Origin: Patescibacteria group bacterium
GTDB taxonomy: Bacteria > Patescibacteriota > Patescibacteriia > UBA9934 > GWF2-40-263
DNA length: 33,381 bases
Direction of reading: 5' to 3'
NCBI GenBank assembly: GCA_018814025.1
Contig: JAHJAM010000015.1
Location: 1 to 33,381, forward strand
The notes below the pieces were generated by a model. The model saw only the letters and a list, made by a program, of their open reading frames with translations. It was not told the DNA's origin and ran no database searches. Position 1 is the first letter of the stretch; each line of letters begins with the position of its first letter. The position numbers and the translations under genes were made by a program. Below are positions 14,941-22,892 of the stretch, piece after piece.

Positions 14941-16164
14941 TTACGAGCAAGTTTCTTTGATCAAATTTTCCAAGCGCGCCAAATAGCGATCCACTCGATA
15001 TAACTCAACCGTGGCTTTAATTTCTTCACTGCGCCCCTGAAAGTTGTCGACATCATCGGCGACTTTTTTTAAGGCCGAAAGCAAGGACTCAACATTGCCA
15101 GTGTCCACCAAATAACCGTTTTTCCCATACTGAACCAGCTCCCCGACCCCGCCGAGGCGCGAAGCCACCACGGGAATGCCGGCTTGAAAACTTTCGTAAA
15201 TAATCGAAGGCGAACCTTCGTAACAGAGCGAGGGTACGACAATCACATCGGAAATCTCAAATAAATGAACCAGATTTTCAAAAGAGACATAACCGTGATA
15301 GACCACGCGCGGGTCCTGCTCGGCCCACTGCGCGGCCAGTTGGCTTAAAACGCCTTCGCCGGCAATATGCAATTTGAACGGCCGATCGAATTTTTCCAAA
15401 GCGGATTTCAAAAACAAAAAGCCTTTAGCTGATTCAATTTGGCTGGCGTACAAAATATTTAAAATCTTGGGATCATAAGGCTTGCGCTGCACAAATTTCA
15501 TTTTCGGCGCGGGGTTGGGCAAAACTTCAACTCGGCTGTGTTGGAAAAATCCGCGCTCGCGGTGAAAACGAGCTAAAAACATGGAAGGACAGAGCACTAA
15601 ATTCGGCCGGCCAATGGCCCGCTTAACCAGAACTTCATAAAAATATCGAAACGGCGAACGATTAATCCAGCTTCTTTCTTGCCCGAAAATCAGCAGACCG
15701 CTGGGAATGGACAACTGCACATCATGCACGGTGTGGATGTGCTTGTAGCCCTGCTTTTGCACATCCCGGGCAATGGGCAGGCCCAACCCCTTGAGATTGT
15801 GGGTGATGACTAGATCCGGCCGTTCTTGCTTGAGAATTTTGCGCACTTCCCAGGCCGGCAAAGGACTGAGCAAATCAATCACATGCCAAAGCAGACGGAC
15901 AATGACGGGAAAACGGTGGCTATTGAGCAGGTGATAGAGATTCCAGGGACCGAAGCGATAAACCGGGACCGGCTCGTGTTCGGTTAAGTGCGCGCGCCAG
16001 CCGCGGCTTTTTAAGAAGGCGCGCCAGCCGCGATAAGGAACCGTGGAAATAACAAAAACCTGATGGCCGCCGAGGGTCATTTCATTCACTAAGCGGCGCG
16101 CCACTTGTTCGGCGCCGCCGCGAGCATACGGGGGATATAAATTGGTGATAACCGCGATCTTCAT
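14941..16164 (-). CDS. GT4-family glycosyltransferase
   Basis: A 407-aa GT-B enzyme. It has the N-terminal YPPYARGGAEQVARRL loop (residues 10-25) and HTVHDVQLS at the domain interface. The EX7E motif is EGSPSIIYE at 316-324, followed by GIPVVASRLGGVGELV. It would transfer a sugar from a nucleotide donor on the cytoplasmic face. Last gene of the minus-strand surface-glycan operon, 12 nt after its neighbour, with a modest Shine-Dalgarno (AAGGTGG) before the ATG. Sugar and acceptor are unknown. Confidence 0.93.
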   Translation of the reverse strand: MKIAVITNLYPPYARGGAEQVARRLVNEMTLGGHQVFVISTVPYRGWRAFLKSRGWRAHLTEHEPVPVYRFGPWNLYHLLNSHRFPVIVRLLWHVIDLLSPLPAWEVRKILKQERPDLVITHNLKGLGLPIARDVQKQGYKHIHTVHDVQLSIPSGLLIFGQERSWINRSPFRYFYEVLVKRAIGRPNLVLCPSMFLARFHRERGFFQHSRVEVLPNPAPKMKFVQRKPYDPKILNILYASQIESAKGFLFLKSALEKFDRPFKLHIAGEGVLSQLAAQWAEQDPRVVYHGYVSFENLVHLFEISDVIVVPSLCYEGSPSIIYESFQAGIPVVASRLGGVGELVQYGKNGYLVDTGNVESLLSALKKVADDVDNFQGRSEEIKATVELYRVDRYLARLENLIKETCS

Positions 16165-16176
16165 ACAATATCCACC

Positions 16177-17322
16177 TTATTCTTTTTGTTTTGACTGCGC
16201 AACTGAACGATAGGTTTGCTCCAGTTTGCTGATTAATGGCTCCCAGGCAAAATCAGCTTGGGCGCGAGCGCGCGCGGCTTGGCCTAAGCGCTCGCGCAAA
16301 TCAACTTGTTCCAGCAAAAGCAAGATGGCTTTTTTCAATTCGGCAACATTGTTGGGCGGAACCAGGAGCCCGGTTTGGCCATCAAGCACCACGGAGCTGA
16401 CGCCGGGCAAATCCGAGGCGATGCTGGGCAGGCCGGAAGCCGCGGCCTCGAGCGCCACTAAGCCGAAAGCTTCGGCCCGAGCCGTGGATGGAAAACAATG
16501 AATGTCCGCGGCGCGAAAATACTTTGGCAGCTCTTCATCGGAAACGCTGCCCAAAAAGCGAAAGCGATCAGCCAAGCCCAACGCAGTCACTTGGGCTTCG
16601 TAAGTTTCTTTTAGACTCCCCTGTCCGATAATCAAAATGGTCCACGGATATTGCTTGAGTCCGGCCAGCGCTTCGATTAAGACTGACAAGCCTTTGAAGT
16701 GGTGGGCCGGATCCAAACCGCCCACAAAAATTAAAACCGGCTGGCCTTGATCCAGATTTTGCACGGATTTAAGCTCGGGTTCGTCGCCGGGATGAAATTT
16801 TTCCAAATCAATGCCAAAAGGATGGATCTCTAAGCGGTTCATGGCCTCAGCATGCTCGGCCAGGGCGGAAGTGGCCGCATATTCTTTGGTGCTGACCAAA
16901 ATCCGATCCGCGCGATTAATCAACCAAGGAAACAGCACGCGCCGATGCGCTTCAAACAAAGCGCCTTTGAGGCCTTGAGCCACGGCGTCCATGTGATAAG
17001 TCATGACCAAGCCTTGATCCGGCCGAATGGCTTTGCGCACGACCACGGGTTCGGCGCCGCCGAAAAACGGATAATGCAGATGCACGATGTCAAAACCTTT
17101 GAGGCGCCAATACAAAGACGGCACCAGGCCGGCGTTGCCAAAATGCACGGGCGACGGGATGCGGTGCACGTACTTGGGATCATCAGGCACGTTTCGATAA
17201 CGAGGCGTGAACACGTGCACCCGGTGGCCGCGCACGCGCAAGCGCTCCACATATTCGCGGGCCACATTGCCCATGCCGCCTTGATAAGGCGGATAAGTTG
17301 AAACCACGTGGGCGATTTTCAT
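16177..17322 (-). CDS. GT4-family glycosyltransferase
   Basis: A 381-aa retaining GT-B enzyme, a paralogue of the next gene downstream. Landmarks are the N-terminal STYPPYQGGMGNVAREY (8-24), VFVGGLDPAHHFKG, and the EX7E motif EAFGLVALE at 284-292 followed by ASGLPSIASDLPGV. The KG in HHFKG fits the phosphate-binding site of the family. The coding-strand leader is pyrimidine-rich (ACCTTCCCCT) with no Shine-Dalgarno. Likely one of several sequential sugar-adding steps in this operon. Confidence 0.93.
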   Translation of the reverse strand: MKIAHVVSTYPPYQGGMGNVAREYVERLRVRGHRVHVFTPRYRNVPDDPKYVHRIPSPVHFGNAGLVPSLYWRLKGFDIVHLHYPFFGGAEPVVVRKAIRPDQGLVMTYHMDAVAQGLKGALFEAHRRVLFPWLINRADRILVSTKEYAATSALAEHAEAMNRLEIHPFGIDLEKFHPGDEPELKSVQNLDQGQPVLIFVGGLDPAHHFKGLSVLIEALAGLKQYPWTILIIGQGSLKETYEAQVTALGLADRFRFLGSVSDEELPKYFRAADIHCFPSTARAEAFGLVALEAAASGLPSIASDLPGVSSVVLDGQTGLLVPPNNVAELKKAILLLLEQVDLRERLGQAARARAQADFAWEPLISKLEQTYRSVAQSKQKE

Positions 17323-17359
17323 AGGGGAAGGTAGAAGATAGAAAGTTGAGAGTAGAAAG

Positions 17360-18439
17360 TTACCAAAAGATTATTTTTTTCATCAGCCACCAAACCGCGG
17401 ACAGAAGCGGGTTGCCAAGATAATTTACCACAAAATTGGAAGTGGCTTGATGTTCAACTTTGGCCGTGAACAAACGCAGGATTTCGCGGTCAGACGCTTG
17501 ACGGGTTTCTTGGATTTCTTTTCTGGTTTTGATGATGTATTTCCAGGTTTTGGGCTGAATCAATTCCCACCAAACTAATAATTTATCTTTAACCCAATGG
17601 CCTTTGAGGCCGAAGAAGAATAGGGTGATTTCGAGCAGCAAGAGAAAGGGTATTAAGAGAATAAGGGTCGCGAGCTTCAAGCAGGCAAAGTGCACCAGAA
17701 TCCGGTTGCGCTCCATCCAGAAAAACTTGCTGACCGAGCGCTTGAATTCGTAAAGATGATAAACGACCGCCACCGAGCATAAAACATTTTTGTACCCGGC
17801 CAAGTGTAAGCGCCAACCCAACTGCAGATCTTCGTGATAGAGAAAGAGATAAGGATCCAGCAGGCCGACCGCTCTTAGTGCCGAGGCCCGATACAAAACC
17901 GCGGCCCCGCTTGAGTAAGCAATCTCTTCCCCGTTGGTAATTTTTACCTTGGATAATTGTCGGCCATTGTCGCGCACAAAGCCGAAGCCCAGAAAATGGA
18001 TCATGCCGCCCGTGGAATTGATTATATTTTCATCCTGCCAAAGCATGATGAGGGGCTGAACCGAGCCGATTTTCGCATCCGACTCAGCCAGTTTGACCGC
18101 CTCCATGATTGAATCCGGATGCAGTTTCGCATCGTTGTTGAGTAAGAAGACGTAATCCGCGCCCTCAGACAAGGCATGTTCGAGGCCAAGATTATTACCT
18201 TCAGCAAAGCCCAGGTTTTCGCCGGACGGAAAGAAAGTCACTTCGGGCAAGGACTGGCCGGATTTGGGCAAGACAGTCTCACGGATCAAGTCCGTGGAGT
18301 TATCCGGCGAGGCATTATCAACAATAATCAAATCGAGTTGGTCTTTGGGATAATTTAGCTGCTCCAGAGACAAAACAACATCGTCCAGATATGGACGGCT
18401 GTTGTAGGATAAATATATTATCGCGACTTTTGGCAGCAT
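17360..18439 (-). CDS. GT2-family glycosyltransferase (WbbL/rhamnosyltransferase-like)
   Basis: A 359-aa inverting GT-A enzyme. It has IIYLSYNSRPYL (7-18), VDNASPDNSTD (40-50), GENLGFAEGNN (73-83) and LLNNDAKL around D103, which stands in for the metal-binding DxD. A hydrophobic stretch around 255-280 suggests membrane association. This subgroup often transfers rhamnose, which suits the dTDP-rhamnose genes at 4086-8064, though the donor is not proven. Start at 18439 (MLPKVAIIYLSYN) is preferred to a GTG at 18457 that lies inside the 34-bp palindrome. Confidence 0.92.
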   Translation of the reverse strand: MLPKVAIIYLSYNSRPYLDDVVLSLEQLNYPKDQLDLIIVDNASPDNSTDLIRETVLPKSGQSLPEVTFFPSGENLGFAEGNNLGLEHALSEGADYVFLLNNDAKLHPDSIMEAVKLAESDAKIGSVQPLIMLWQDENIINSTGGMIHFLGFGFVRDNGRQLSKVKITNGEEIAYSSGAAVLYRASALRAVGLLDPYLFLYHEDLQLGWRLHLAGYKNVLCSVAVVYHLYEFKRSVSKFFWMERNRILVHFACLKLATLILLIPFLLLLEITLFFFGLKGHWVKDKLLVWWELIQPKTWKYIIKTRKEIQETRQASDREILRLFTAKVEHQATSNFVVNYLGNPLLSAVWWLMKKIIFW

Positions 18440-18451
18440 GATGGCAAAATA

Positions 18452-18485
18452 CTTCACATAAGATGCGATCGCATCTTATGTGAAG
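18452..18485. repeat. 34-bp perfect palindrome
   Basis: CTTCACATAAGATGCGA (18452-18468) is followed directly by its exact reverse complement TCGCATCTTATGTGAAG (18469-18485), with no spacer and a GCGATCGC centre. It fills most of the 46-bp gap between two genes of one operon and abuts the upstream stop codon. No T-run follows on either strand. It could be an operator, a processing hairpin or a recombination target. Confidence 0.95.
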
Positions 18486-18881
18486 CTAAATATTGAATTT
18501 TTCTTGATTTTCAACGGATTTGGTCACGCGGACGCGCGGGTTTTCATCTTTGGTTTTGGCAAAATCATCCAAAGCCAGTTTGCGGACCAGGCGCGTGAGC
18601 TGGCGCTCCCCTTCCTCAATTTTGATGAACAAACGGAAAACTAAATAGAAAAGCAAAACAATGGATAAGTAGATGATCAAATCCACGCCCCGGCCCACGC
18701 CGGTTAAGCGGGCGGCGAATTCCGAAGTTTCCGGCAAAATGACGACAATGATGGCAAACAGCCAGAACACCAGCCAAAAAGCCAGCCACTGACGGGTCAA
18801 ACGGCCTTGGCGAAATTGATGCAGGGCGCGCAGGATGGCAAAAACCGCAAACGCAACAATGAGGATTTGAATTAATAACAT
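18486..18881 (-). CDS. DUF2304-family membrane protein
   Basis: A 131-aa protein with three membrane segments (about residues 3-20, 33-50 and 67-87) and a basic cytoplasmic tail (about 90-131). Size, topology and the EEGERQLTRLVRKLAL region fit DUF2304, which is usually encoded beside DPM-like GT2 enzymes, as here (16-nt gap). It may anchor the GT2 at the membrane or present a polyprenyl-phosphate sugar. A clear Shine-Dalgarno (GGAGG) precedes the ATG, unlike the leaderless first genes. Confidence 0.85.
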   Translation of the reverse strand: MLLIQILIVAFAVFAILRALHQFRQGRLTRQWLAFWLVFWLFAIIVVILPETSEFAARLTGVGRGVDLIIYLSIVLLFYLVFRLFIKIEEGERQLTRLVRKLALDDFAKTKDENPRVRVTKSVENQEKFNI

Positions 18882-18897
18882 AAAATTTTCCTCCGGC

Positions 18898-19563
18898 TTA
18901 ATCAGTTAAGCGGCGCAAGATAAGTTTAATCAAAGTCCGAAGGCCTTCGAAAAAATTTTGGCCTTTGGATAAAGAGTATTCGGTGTAAATGGCTTTGATG
19001 GGGATTTCCACCAAAGTTAATTGCTGGGCTTTGGCTTCGGCGATGATTTCGGAAGAAACTTCCATGCGATTGGTGCGCAGGCGAATGCGCCGCGCCGCCG
19101 AGGCGTTGAAAGCCCGAAAGCCGGACTGGCTGTCAGTGACCCAGGCGCCGAACAGAATAAAGGTGACCACATTGCCGATGACTTGGGCAATTTGGCGGAT
19201 GAACGGCATGCCGGTGCGCGTGAGCATGCGCGAGCCGATCACCACATCAGCTCCATGGTTTAAAGCGGCAATAAAATCAGGGATTTCCGCCGGGTCATGC
19301 TGGCCGTCCGCATCCAAAGTAATAATGGCGTCCGCGCCTCGCTCCAGGGCCGCGATCAGGCCGCTGCCCAAAGACGCGCCCAAACCGCGATTGACGGCGT
19401 GGCTCAAGCACAAAACTTTTTTTCCGGCCGCGATTTGCCTGGTGCGGTCGCGGGAGCCGTCATTGACCACAATGATTTCATCCACAAAAGGCCGAGTGCG
19501 ATCAAGCGTGTCGGCCAGGGTGGTTTCCTCGTTATAGGCGGGGATGACGGCGATGGTTTTCAT
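18898..19563 (-). CDS. DPM1-like polyprenyl-phosphate glycosyltransferase (GT2)
   Basis: A 221-aa enzyme with VIPAYNEETTL (6-16), VVNDGSRDRT (32-41), the metal-binding LDADGQHD (83-90, D84 and D86) and the VIGSRM segment. It would transfer a hexose from a nucleotide donor to polyprenyl phosphate. There are no long C-terminal membrane segments, so membrane attachment may come from the adjacent DUF2304 protein. A lipid-linked product could serve the GT-C enzyme at 10508. Its leader contains the 14-mer GGTAGGTAGGGTAA (plus strand) shared with the HIT gene. Confidence 0.93.
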   Translation of the reverse strand: MKTIAVIPAYNEETTLADTLDRTRPFVDEIIVVNDGSRDRTRQIAAGKKVLCLSHAVNRGLGASLGSGLIAALERGADAIITLDADGQHDPAEIPDFIAALNHGADVVIGSRMLTRTGMPFIRQIAQVIGNVVTFILFGAWVTDSQSGFRAFNASAARRIRLRTNRMEVSSEIIAEAKAQQLTLVEIPIKAIYTEYSLSKGQNFFEGLRTLIKLILRRLTD

Positions 19564-19611
19564 AAAACGTAAGTAGGGGAAAAAGGAGGTAGGTAGGGTA
19601 AAATTAACGGA
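19564..19611 (-). promoter_or_regulatory. Pyrimidine-rich start-proximal spacer
   Basis: The coding strand before the DPM-like ATG reads as C/T-rich blocks (ACCCTACCTACC, then CCTTTTTCCCC). The 14-mer at 19588-19601 is identical to 8606-8619. No usable Shine-Dalgarno is present close to the ATG. Confidence 0.45.
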
Positions 19612-20649
19612 TTATTCTGCCGGAACGGTTGGGGTCCAAGCCGCTTCCATGAGCAAACGGTTGGCTTTCAAATAATCAATGGTATTGCTTAAGCCGTCTT
19701 CCAGGCGGACCAAGGGCAGCCAGCCTAATTCTTTGGCCTTGGCGATGCGCGGCAGAGCTAATTCGGACAGGAAAGGCAGTTCGGCTTCGTGCACGATTTT
19801 GGAGGTGGAACCGGTCATGGCAATAATCTTTTTGGCCACGGTATCAACCTGCAGATCCACGTCCGAGCCGATGTTGACCGGACCCAAGCCAGCAGGCGCG
19901 CCCATCAAGCGGATCAGGCCGTCCACCACGTCGGCGACATAGACCAAAGAAGTGCGAAACTCCTCTTTTCCATATATTACCAAATCCTTATTGTCAAGGG
20001 CGTTTAAGATGAAATCCGGGATCAAATGGCCGTCAAACAAAGGCATTTTCGGACCGTAGGTTCGGAAGATGCGCGCAATTTTTGCATCCACGCCATGGGC
20101 CTGGCGATAAGTCTCAAACATGGTTTCGGAAAAGCGCTTGCCCTCGTCGTAGCAGGCGCGCGGCGAAAGATGATTAACCACGCCCTGATCGGTTTCGGCT
20201 ACATAGTGGTCGTCGCCTTGGCGCGTGCCGTAAACCACGGAACTGGAACCGAGCAAAATTTTGGATTTATATTTTTTGGCGATTTCCAGCACGTGATAAT
20301 TGCCCACGGAATTGGCCAGCAGGGTTTGAATCTTGAAATCATCGAATTTTTTGATGGTGGTGGGACAAGCCAGGTGATAGATTTCTTGAATGCCTTGAAA
20401 AGGAATTTTAAAAGCCGAAAGCTCGCTGTAGCGTTCCAAATCAAAGGGCTGGGTGACATCCAAGCGCAAAAATTGAAATTCCGGATTAGCCAGCAGCGGA
20501 TCAATGTTGCGCACCTGGCTGGTGGAAAAATTATCCAGACAAATGATGTGATGGCCGTCTTTGAGCAAGCGCTCGCAAAGGTGGGCGCCAATGAAGCCGG
20601 CGCCGCCGGTGATCAAAATGTTTTTCTTAACAAAGTTTTGTTCGGGCAT
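19612..20649 (-). CDS. UDP-glucuronate decarboxylase-like epimerase/dehydratase (UXS-like)
   Basis: A 345-aa extended SDR. NAD-binding GGAGFIGAH is at 15-23, SSSVVYG at 135-141 and the catalytic pair Y167/K171 in CYDEGKR. The IYHLACP segment, RIFRTYGPKM and NIGSD resemble UXS, which forms UDP-xylose. Sequence resemblance also extends to other dTDP/UDP-sugar dehydratases, so the donor nucleotide is not settled. The ATG at 20649 lies 5 nt after the subtilase stop. It probably supplies an activated pentose or a related sugar to the operon's transferases. Confidence 0.85.
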   Translation of the reverse strand: MPEQNFVKKNILITGGAGFIGAHLCERLLKDGHHIICLDNFSTSQVRNIDPLLANPEFQFLRLDVTQPFDLERYSELSAFKIPFQGIQEIYHLACPTTIKKFDDFKIQTLLANSVGNYHVLEIAKKYKSKILLGSSSVVYGTRQGDDHYVAETDQGVVNHLSPRACYDEGKRFSETMFETYRQAHGVDAKIARIFRTYGPKMPLFDGHLIPDFILNALDNKDLVIYGKEEFRTSLVYVADVVDGLIRLMGAPAGLGPVNIGSDVDLQVDTVAKKIIAMTGSTSKIVHEAELPFLSELALPRIAKAKELGWLPLVRLEDGLSNTIDYLKANRLLMEAAWTPTVPAE

Positions 20650-20654
20650 ACTGG

Positions 20655-22637
20655 TTATGGAGACCAAAGGGCCAGATTTGGTCCGGTTAATTGAGTGGGA
20701 TTAAATTCTTTGATTAAGGAGCCGGAGAGATTAAATAAACGAACCGGAGCTGAACCGCCGACGGCGGTCAGAATAACCTTTTGTCCGCCAAGACGGCCGG
20801 CCGCGACTTTGACGCCGCGCCGCCAAGACGGATCATAAGCGAAGAAAGCGGCTTGTTGCGCACCCGCGCTATCGAACATGCGCACATGAGCGCCGCCGCC
20901 GGCTTCCGTGCCGGTCACGATTTCGGCCAGGCCATTGCCGGTTAAATCCGCGGCGCTGACGAAAATTCCGTTGGTAAAATTTTGATCGTAGGCGAGAAAC
21001 TGACCCAATTCTTGCAAATCGACTTGAATGATTTTGACTTGGGGAGCGGGGCCGGCGCCGGTGGCGGCAATTATTTCCGCTTGATGATTGCCGTCCAAAT
21101 CAGCCAGGCTGGTGCGAATGCCAAAATTAACATCACCATAAGGCTGAAGACTGATCAGATTTTCCCCCGCGAGATTAAAAACTTTGACTTGGCCGGATCC
21201 GCCCGCATCAGCGCTGACGGAAATATCAGCCCGGCCGTCCGCATCCACATCGCCGGCGCTGACAAACACGCCAAAGCGAGTTGATTCGGAAAAAGCGAAA
21301 AATTGACTGAGCAAAGCGCCGTCGGGCTCAAAGATTCGCACATGCGGACCGCCGCCCGGGCCGGCGCCGGTGATGATTTCCGGTGAACCATCGCCATCCA
21401 CGTCGCCCAGAGCCACGCGCACCCCGCCCTTAAAATTCGGATGGTAGGCGTTAAATTCGTGCAGAAGATTACCTTGAGCATCATAAACTTGAACCAAGGG
21501 CGGCGAGCCGGCGGCCGCGGCCAAAACAAAAATGTCGGAGGGGGTTGAGGGGGTTGGGGTTTGACGCGAAGACATTTCTGGAACGAATTGCGAAGCAATG
21601 GCCAAAGCCCGGCCAAGGTTGAGCCGGCCAGCGCCCAGCTGGCCGGCCGCGGGTGTGTTGCGCTCAAGCACCGGATCAACCGAGAGCTTAAGAATAATTT
21701 CGATTTGCGCGGGTGAAAGCCCGGGTTCTTGGGCGCGCAGCAAGGCGGCCGCGCCCGCGACCATGGGCGAGGCAATGGAAGTGCCGTTCCAGCCGCCGCG
21801 ATAAAAAGCCTGCAGATCCGGTTGGCCGGCGTCTTGATAAAAGGTGCTGTAAATATCATAACCGGGCGCGGAAAGATCAACACAATTCGAACCGTAATTG
21901 GAAAAATCAGCTTTGGTATCATCAGCTTTCAAGGCGGCCACGCCAAGCACCCAGTCCGCGCCGTCATCACCTTGAAAACAGGCCGGATAAACCGGCTTCT
22001 CATTCATGTTCACGCCGCCGCCGTTTTGGTTGCCCACGGCCGCGACCACGACTACGCCCTCTTGGTAAGCTTCTTGAATGGCGCTGCGAAACGAAGGATC
22101 AACATCAAAACCGGTAAAACTCAAGTTGATGACAGCCGCGCCGTTGTTCAGGGCATAGCGCACGGCGTCGCGCGCGTGATTTGATTTGCCTCCGCCGTAA
22201 TTATCTAAAATGCGCAGCGGCATAATCTTCACCCGCCAATTCAAGCCCGCAATCCCCTGCCCGTTGTTGCCGATGGCGCCAATGACCCCGGCAATGGCCG
22301 TGCCATGAGAAACCGCGTCGTCGTTATAAGCTTCGGCCACGTCCGGAATAGGCTGAGGGTCATCGTTGACAAAATCCCAGCCGTGATCGTCGTCGATGTA
22401 GCCGTTGCCATCATTATCAATTCCATCCCCGGGCACCTCGCCCGGGTTGGTCCAAAGATTGCCGGCCAGGTCCGGATGGTCCAAATCCAAGCCGCTATCT
22501 AAAACCGCGACCACGACTTCGGGTGAGCCTTGAATAATATCCCAAGCTGAATAAGCGTTAATTTGGCTTAAGTAACCCTGTTTATTAAGCAGCGGGTCAT
22601 CGGGTGTGAACGCCAAAACCGCCTGAGGCATAATCAA
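20655..22637 (-). CDS. Secreted subtilisin-like serine protease with FG-GAP repeats
   Basis: An S8 peptidase of 660 aa from the TTG at 22637. The catalytic triad is D47 (AVLDSGLDLDHPDL), H111 (SHGTAIAGV) and S287 (NGTSIASPMVAGAAALL); N203 fits the oxyanion site. Acidic loops (DNDGNGYIDDD) probably bind calcium. Residues about 370-640 form five or six FG-GAP/VCBS-like repeats with DVDGDG-type calcium loops. There is no long propeptide. The signal peptide is only complete if translation starts upstream of all usual start codons: the frame is open to an ATC at 22685, and ATC or CTG (22670) starts give K-NFF..IFVFAIACLIM..AVLA. It heads the glycan operon and may mature surface proteins. Confidence 0.9.
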   Translation of the reverse strand: MIMPQAVLAFTPDDPLLNKQGYLSQINAYSAWDIIQGSPEVVVAVLDSGLDLDHPDLAGNLWTNPGEVPGDGIDNDGNGYIDDDHGWDFVNDDPQPIPDVAEAYNDDAVSHGTAIAGVIGAIGNNGQGIAGLNWRVKIMPLRILDNYGGGKSNHARDAVRYALNNGAAVINLSFTGFDVDPSFRSAIQEAYQEGVVVVAAVGNQNGGGVNMNEKPVYPACFQGDDGADWVLGVAALKADDTKADFSNYGSNCVDLSAPGYDIYSTFYQDAGQPDLQAFYRGGWNGTSIASPMVAGAAALLRAQEPGLSPAQIEIILKLSVDPVLERNTPAAGQLGAGRLNLGRALAIASQFVPEMSSRQTPTPSTPSDIFVLAAAAGSPPLVQVYDAQGNLLHEFNAYHPNFKGGVRVALGDVDGDGSPEIITGAGPGGGPHVRIFEPDGALLSQFFAFSESTRFGVFVSAGDVDADGRADISVSADAGGSGQVKVFNLAGENLISLQPYGDVNFGIRTSLADLDGNHQAEIIAATGAGPAPQVKIIQVDLQELGQFLAYDQNFTNGIFVSAADLTGNGLAEIVTGTEAGGGAHVRMFDSAGAQQAAFFAYDPSWRRGVKVAAGRLGGQKVILTAVGGSAPVRLFNLSGSLIKEFNPTQLTGPNLALWSP

Positions 22638-22670
22638 GCAAGCTATGGCAAATACAAAAATTGATTTCAG

Positions 22671-22846
22671 GAAGAAGTTCTTGATATGCCCGGTAGTACA
22701 ACTTCGATCTTTTTACATCCCGTTTAGAAGGAAGTTGTATCCTGATTAGACTGAATAATTAACGAGATAGATTAAGACCTCATATCTCAACCCAGTGTGG
22801 GTAAAAAGGGCAACTTCATCGAAGTTGAACTACTGGGTATGACCTT
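22671..22846 (-). promoter_or_regulatory. Structured 5' leader of the subtilase operon
   Basis: About 175 nt of leader precedes the protease. On the minus strand CAACTTC-gat-GAAGTTG forms a hairpin nested inside ACCCAGT...ACTGGGT. Further down, ACAACTTC pairs with GAAGTTGT. The two hairpins share sequence, so an arm from one can pair with the other (CAACTTCGAT with ATCGAAGTTG), as in a switch or attenuator. No known riboswitch class is recognised. Confidence 0.5.
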
Positions 22847-22855
22847 ATTTTAGCA
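22847..22855 (-). promoter_or_regulatory. TG-extended -10 of the subtilase operon
   Basis: TGCTAAAAT on the minus strand starts about 10 nt after the terminator hairpin at 22866-22887. The -35 site would fall in the hairpin and reads TCGCGT, so the extended -10 is the main element. Confidence 0.45.
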
Positions 22856-22865
22856 AGAAAACAAA

Positions 22866-22887
22866 AAAGACGCGATATCGCGTCTTT
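22866..22887 (-). terminator. Terminator of the TPR gene (22-bp perfect palindrome)
   Basis: AAAGACGCGAT and ATCGCGTCTTT are exactly complementary, followed on the minus strand by TTTTGTTTTC. It begins 6 nt after the stop of the gene ending at 22893. Confidence 0.8.
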
Positions 22888-22892
22888 GGAGT

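Noticed and set aside
18439-18457. GTG start at 18457 for the WbbL-like GT2
   Set aside because: It would put the start inside the 34-bp palindrome; the GT2 family N-terminus begins at the ATG at 18439.
20026-20694. Plus-strand open frame of 222 codons opposite the UXS-like gene
   Set aside because: It mirrors the codon pattern of the strongly conserved epimerase and has no independent support.
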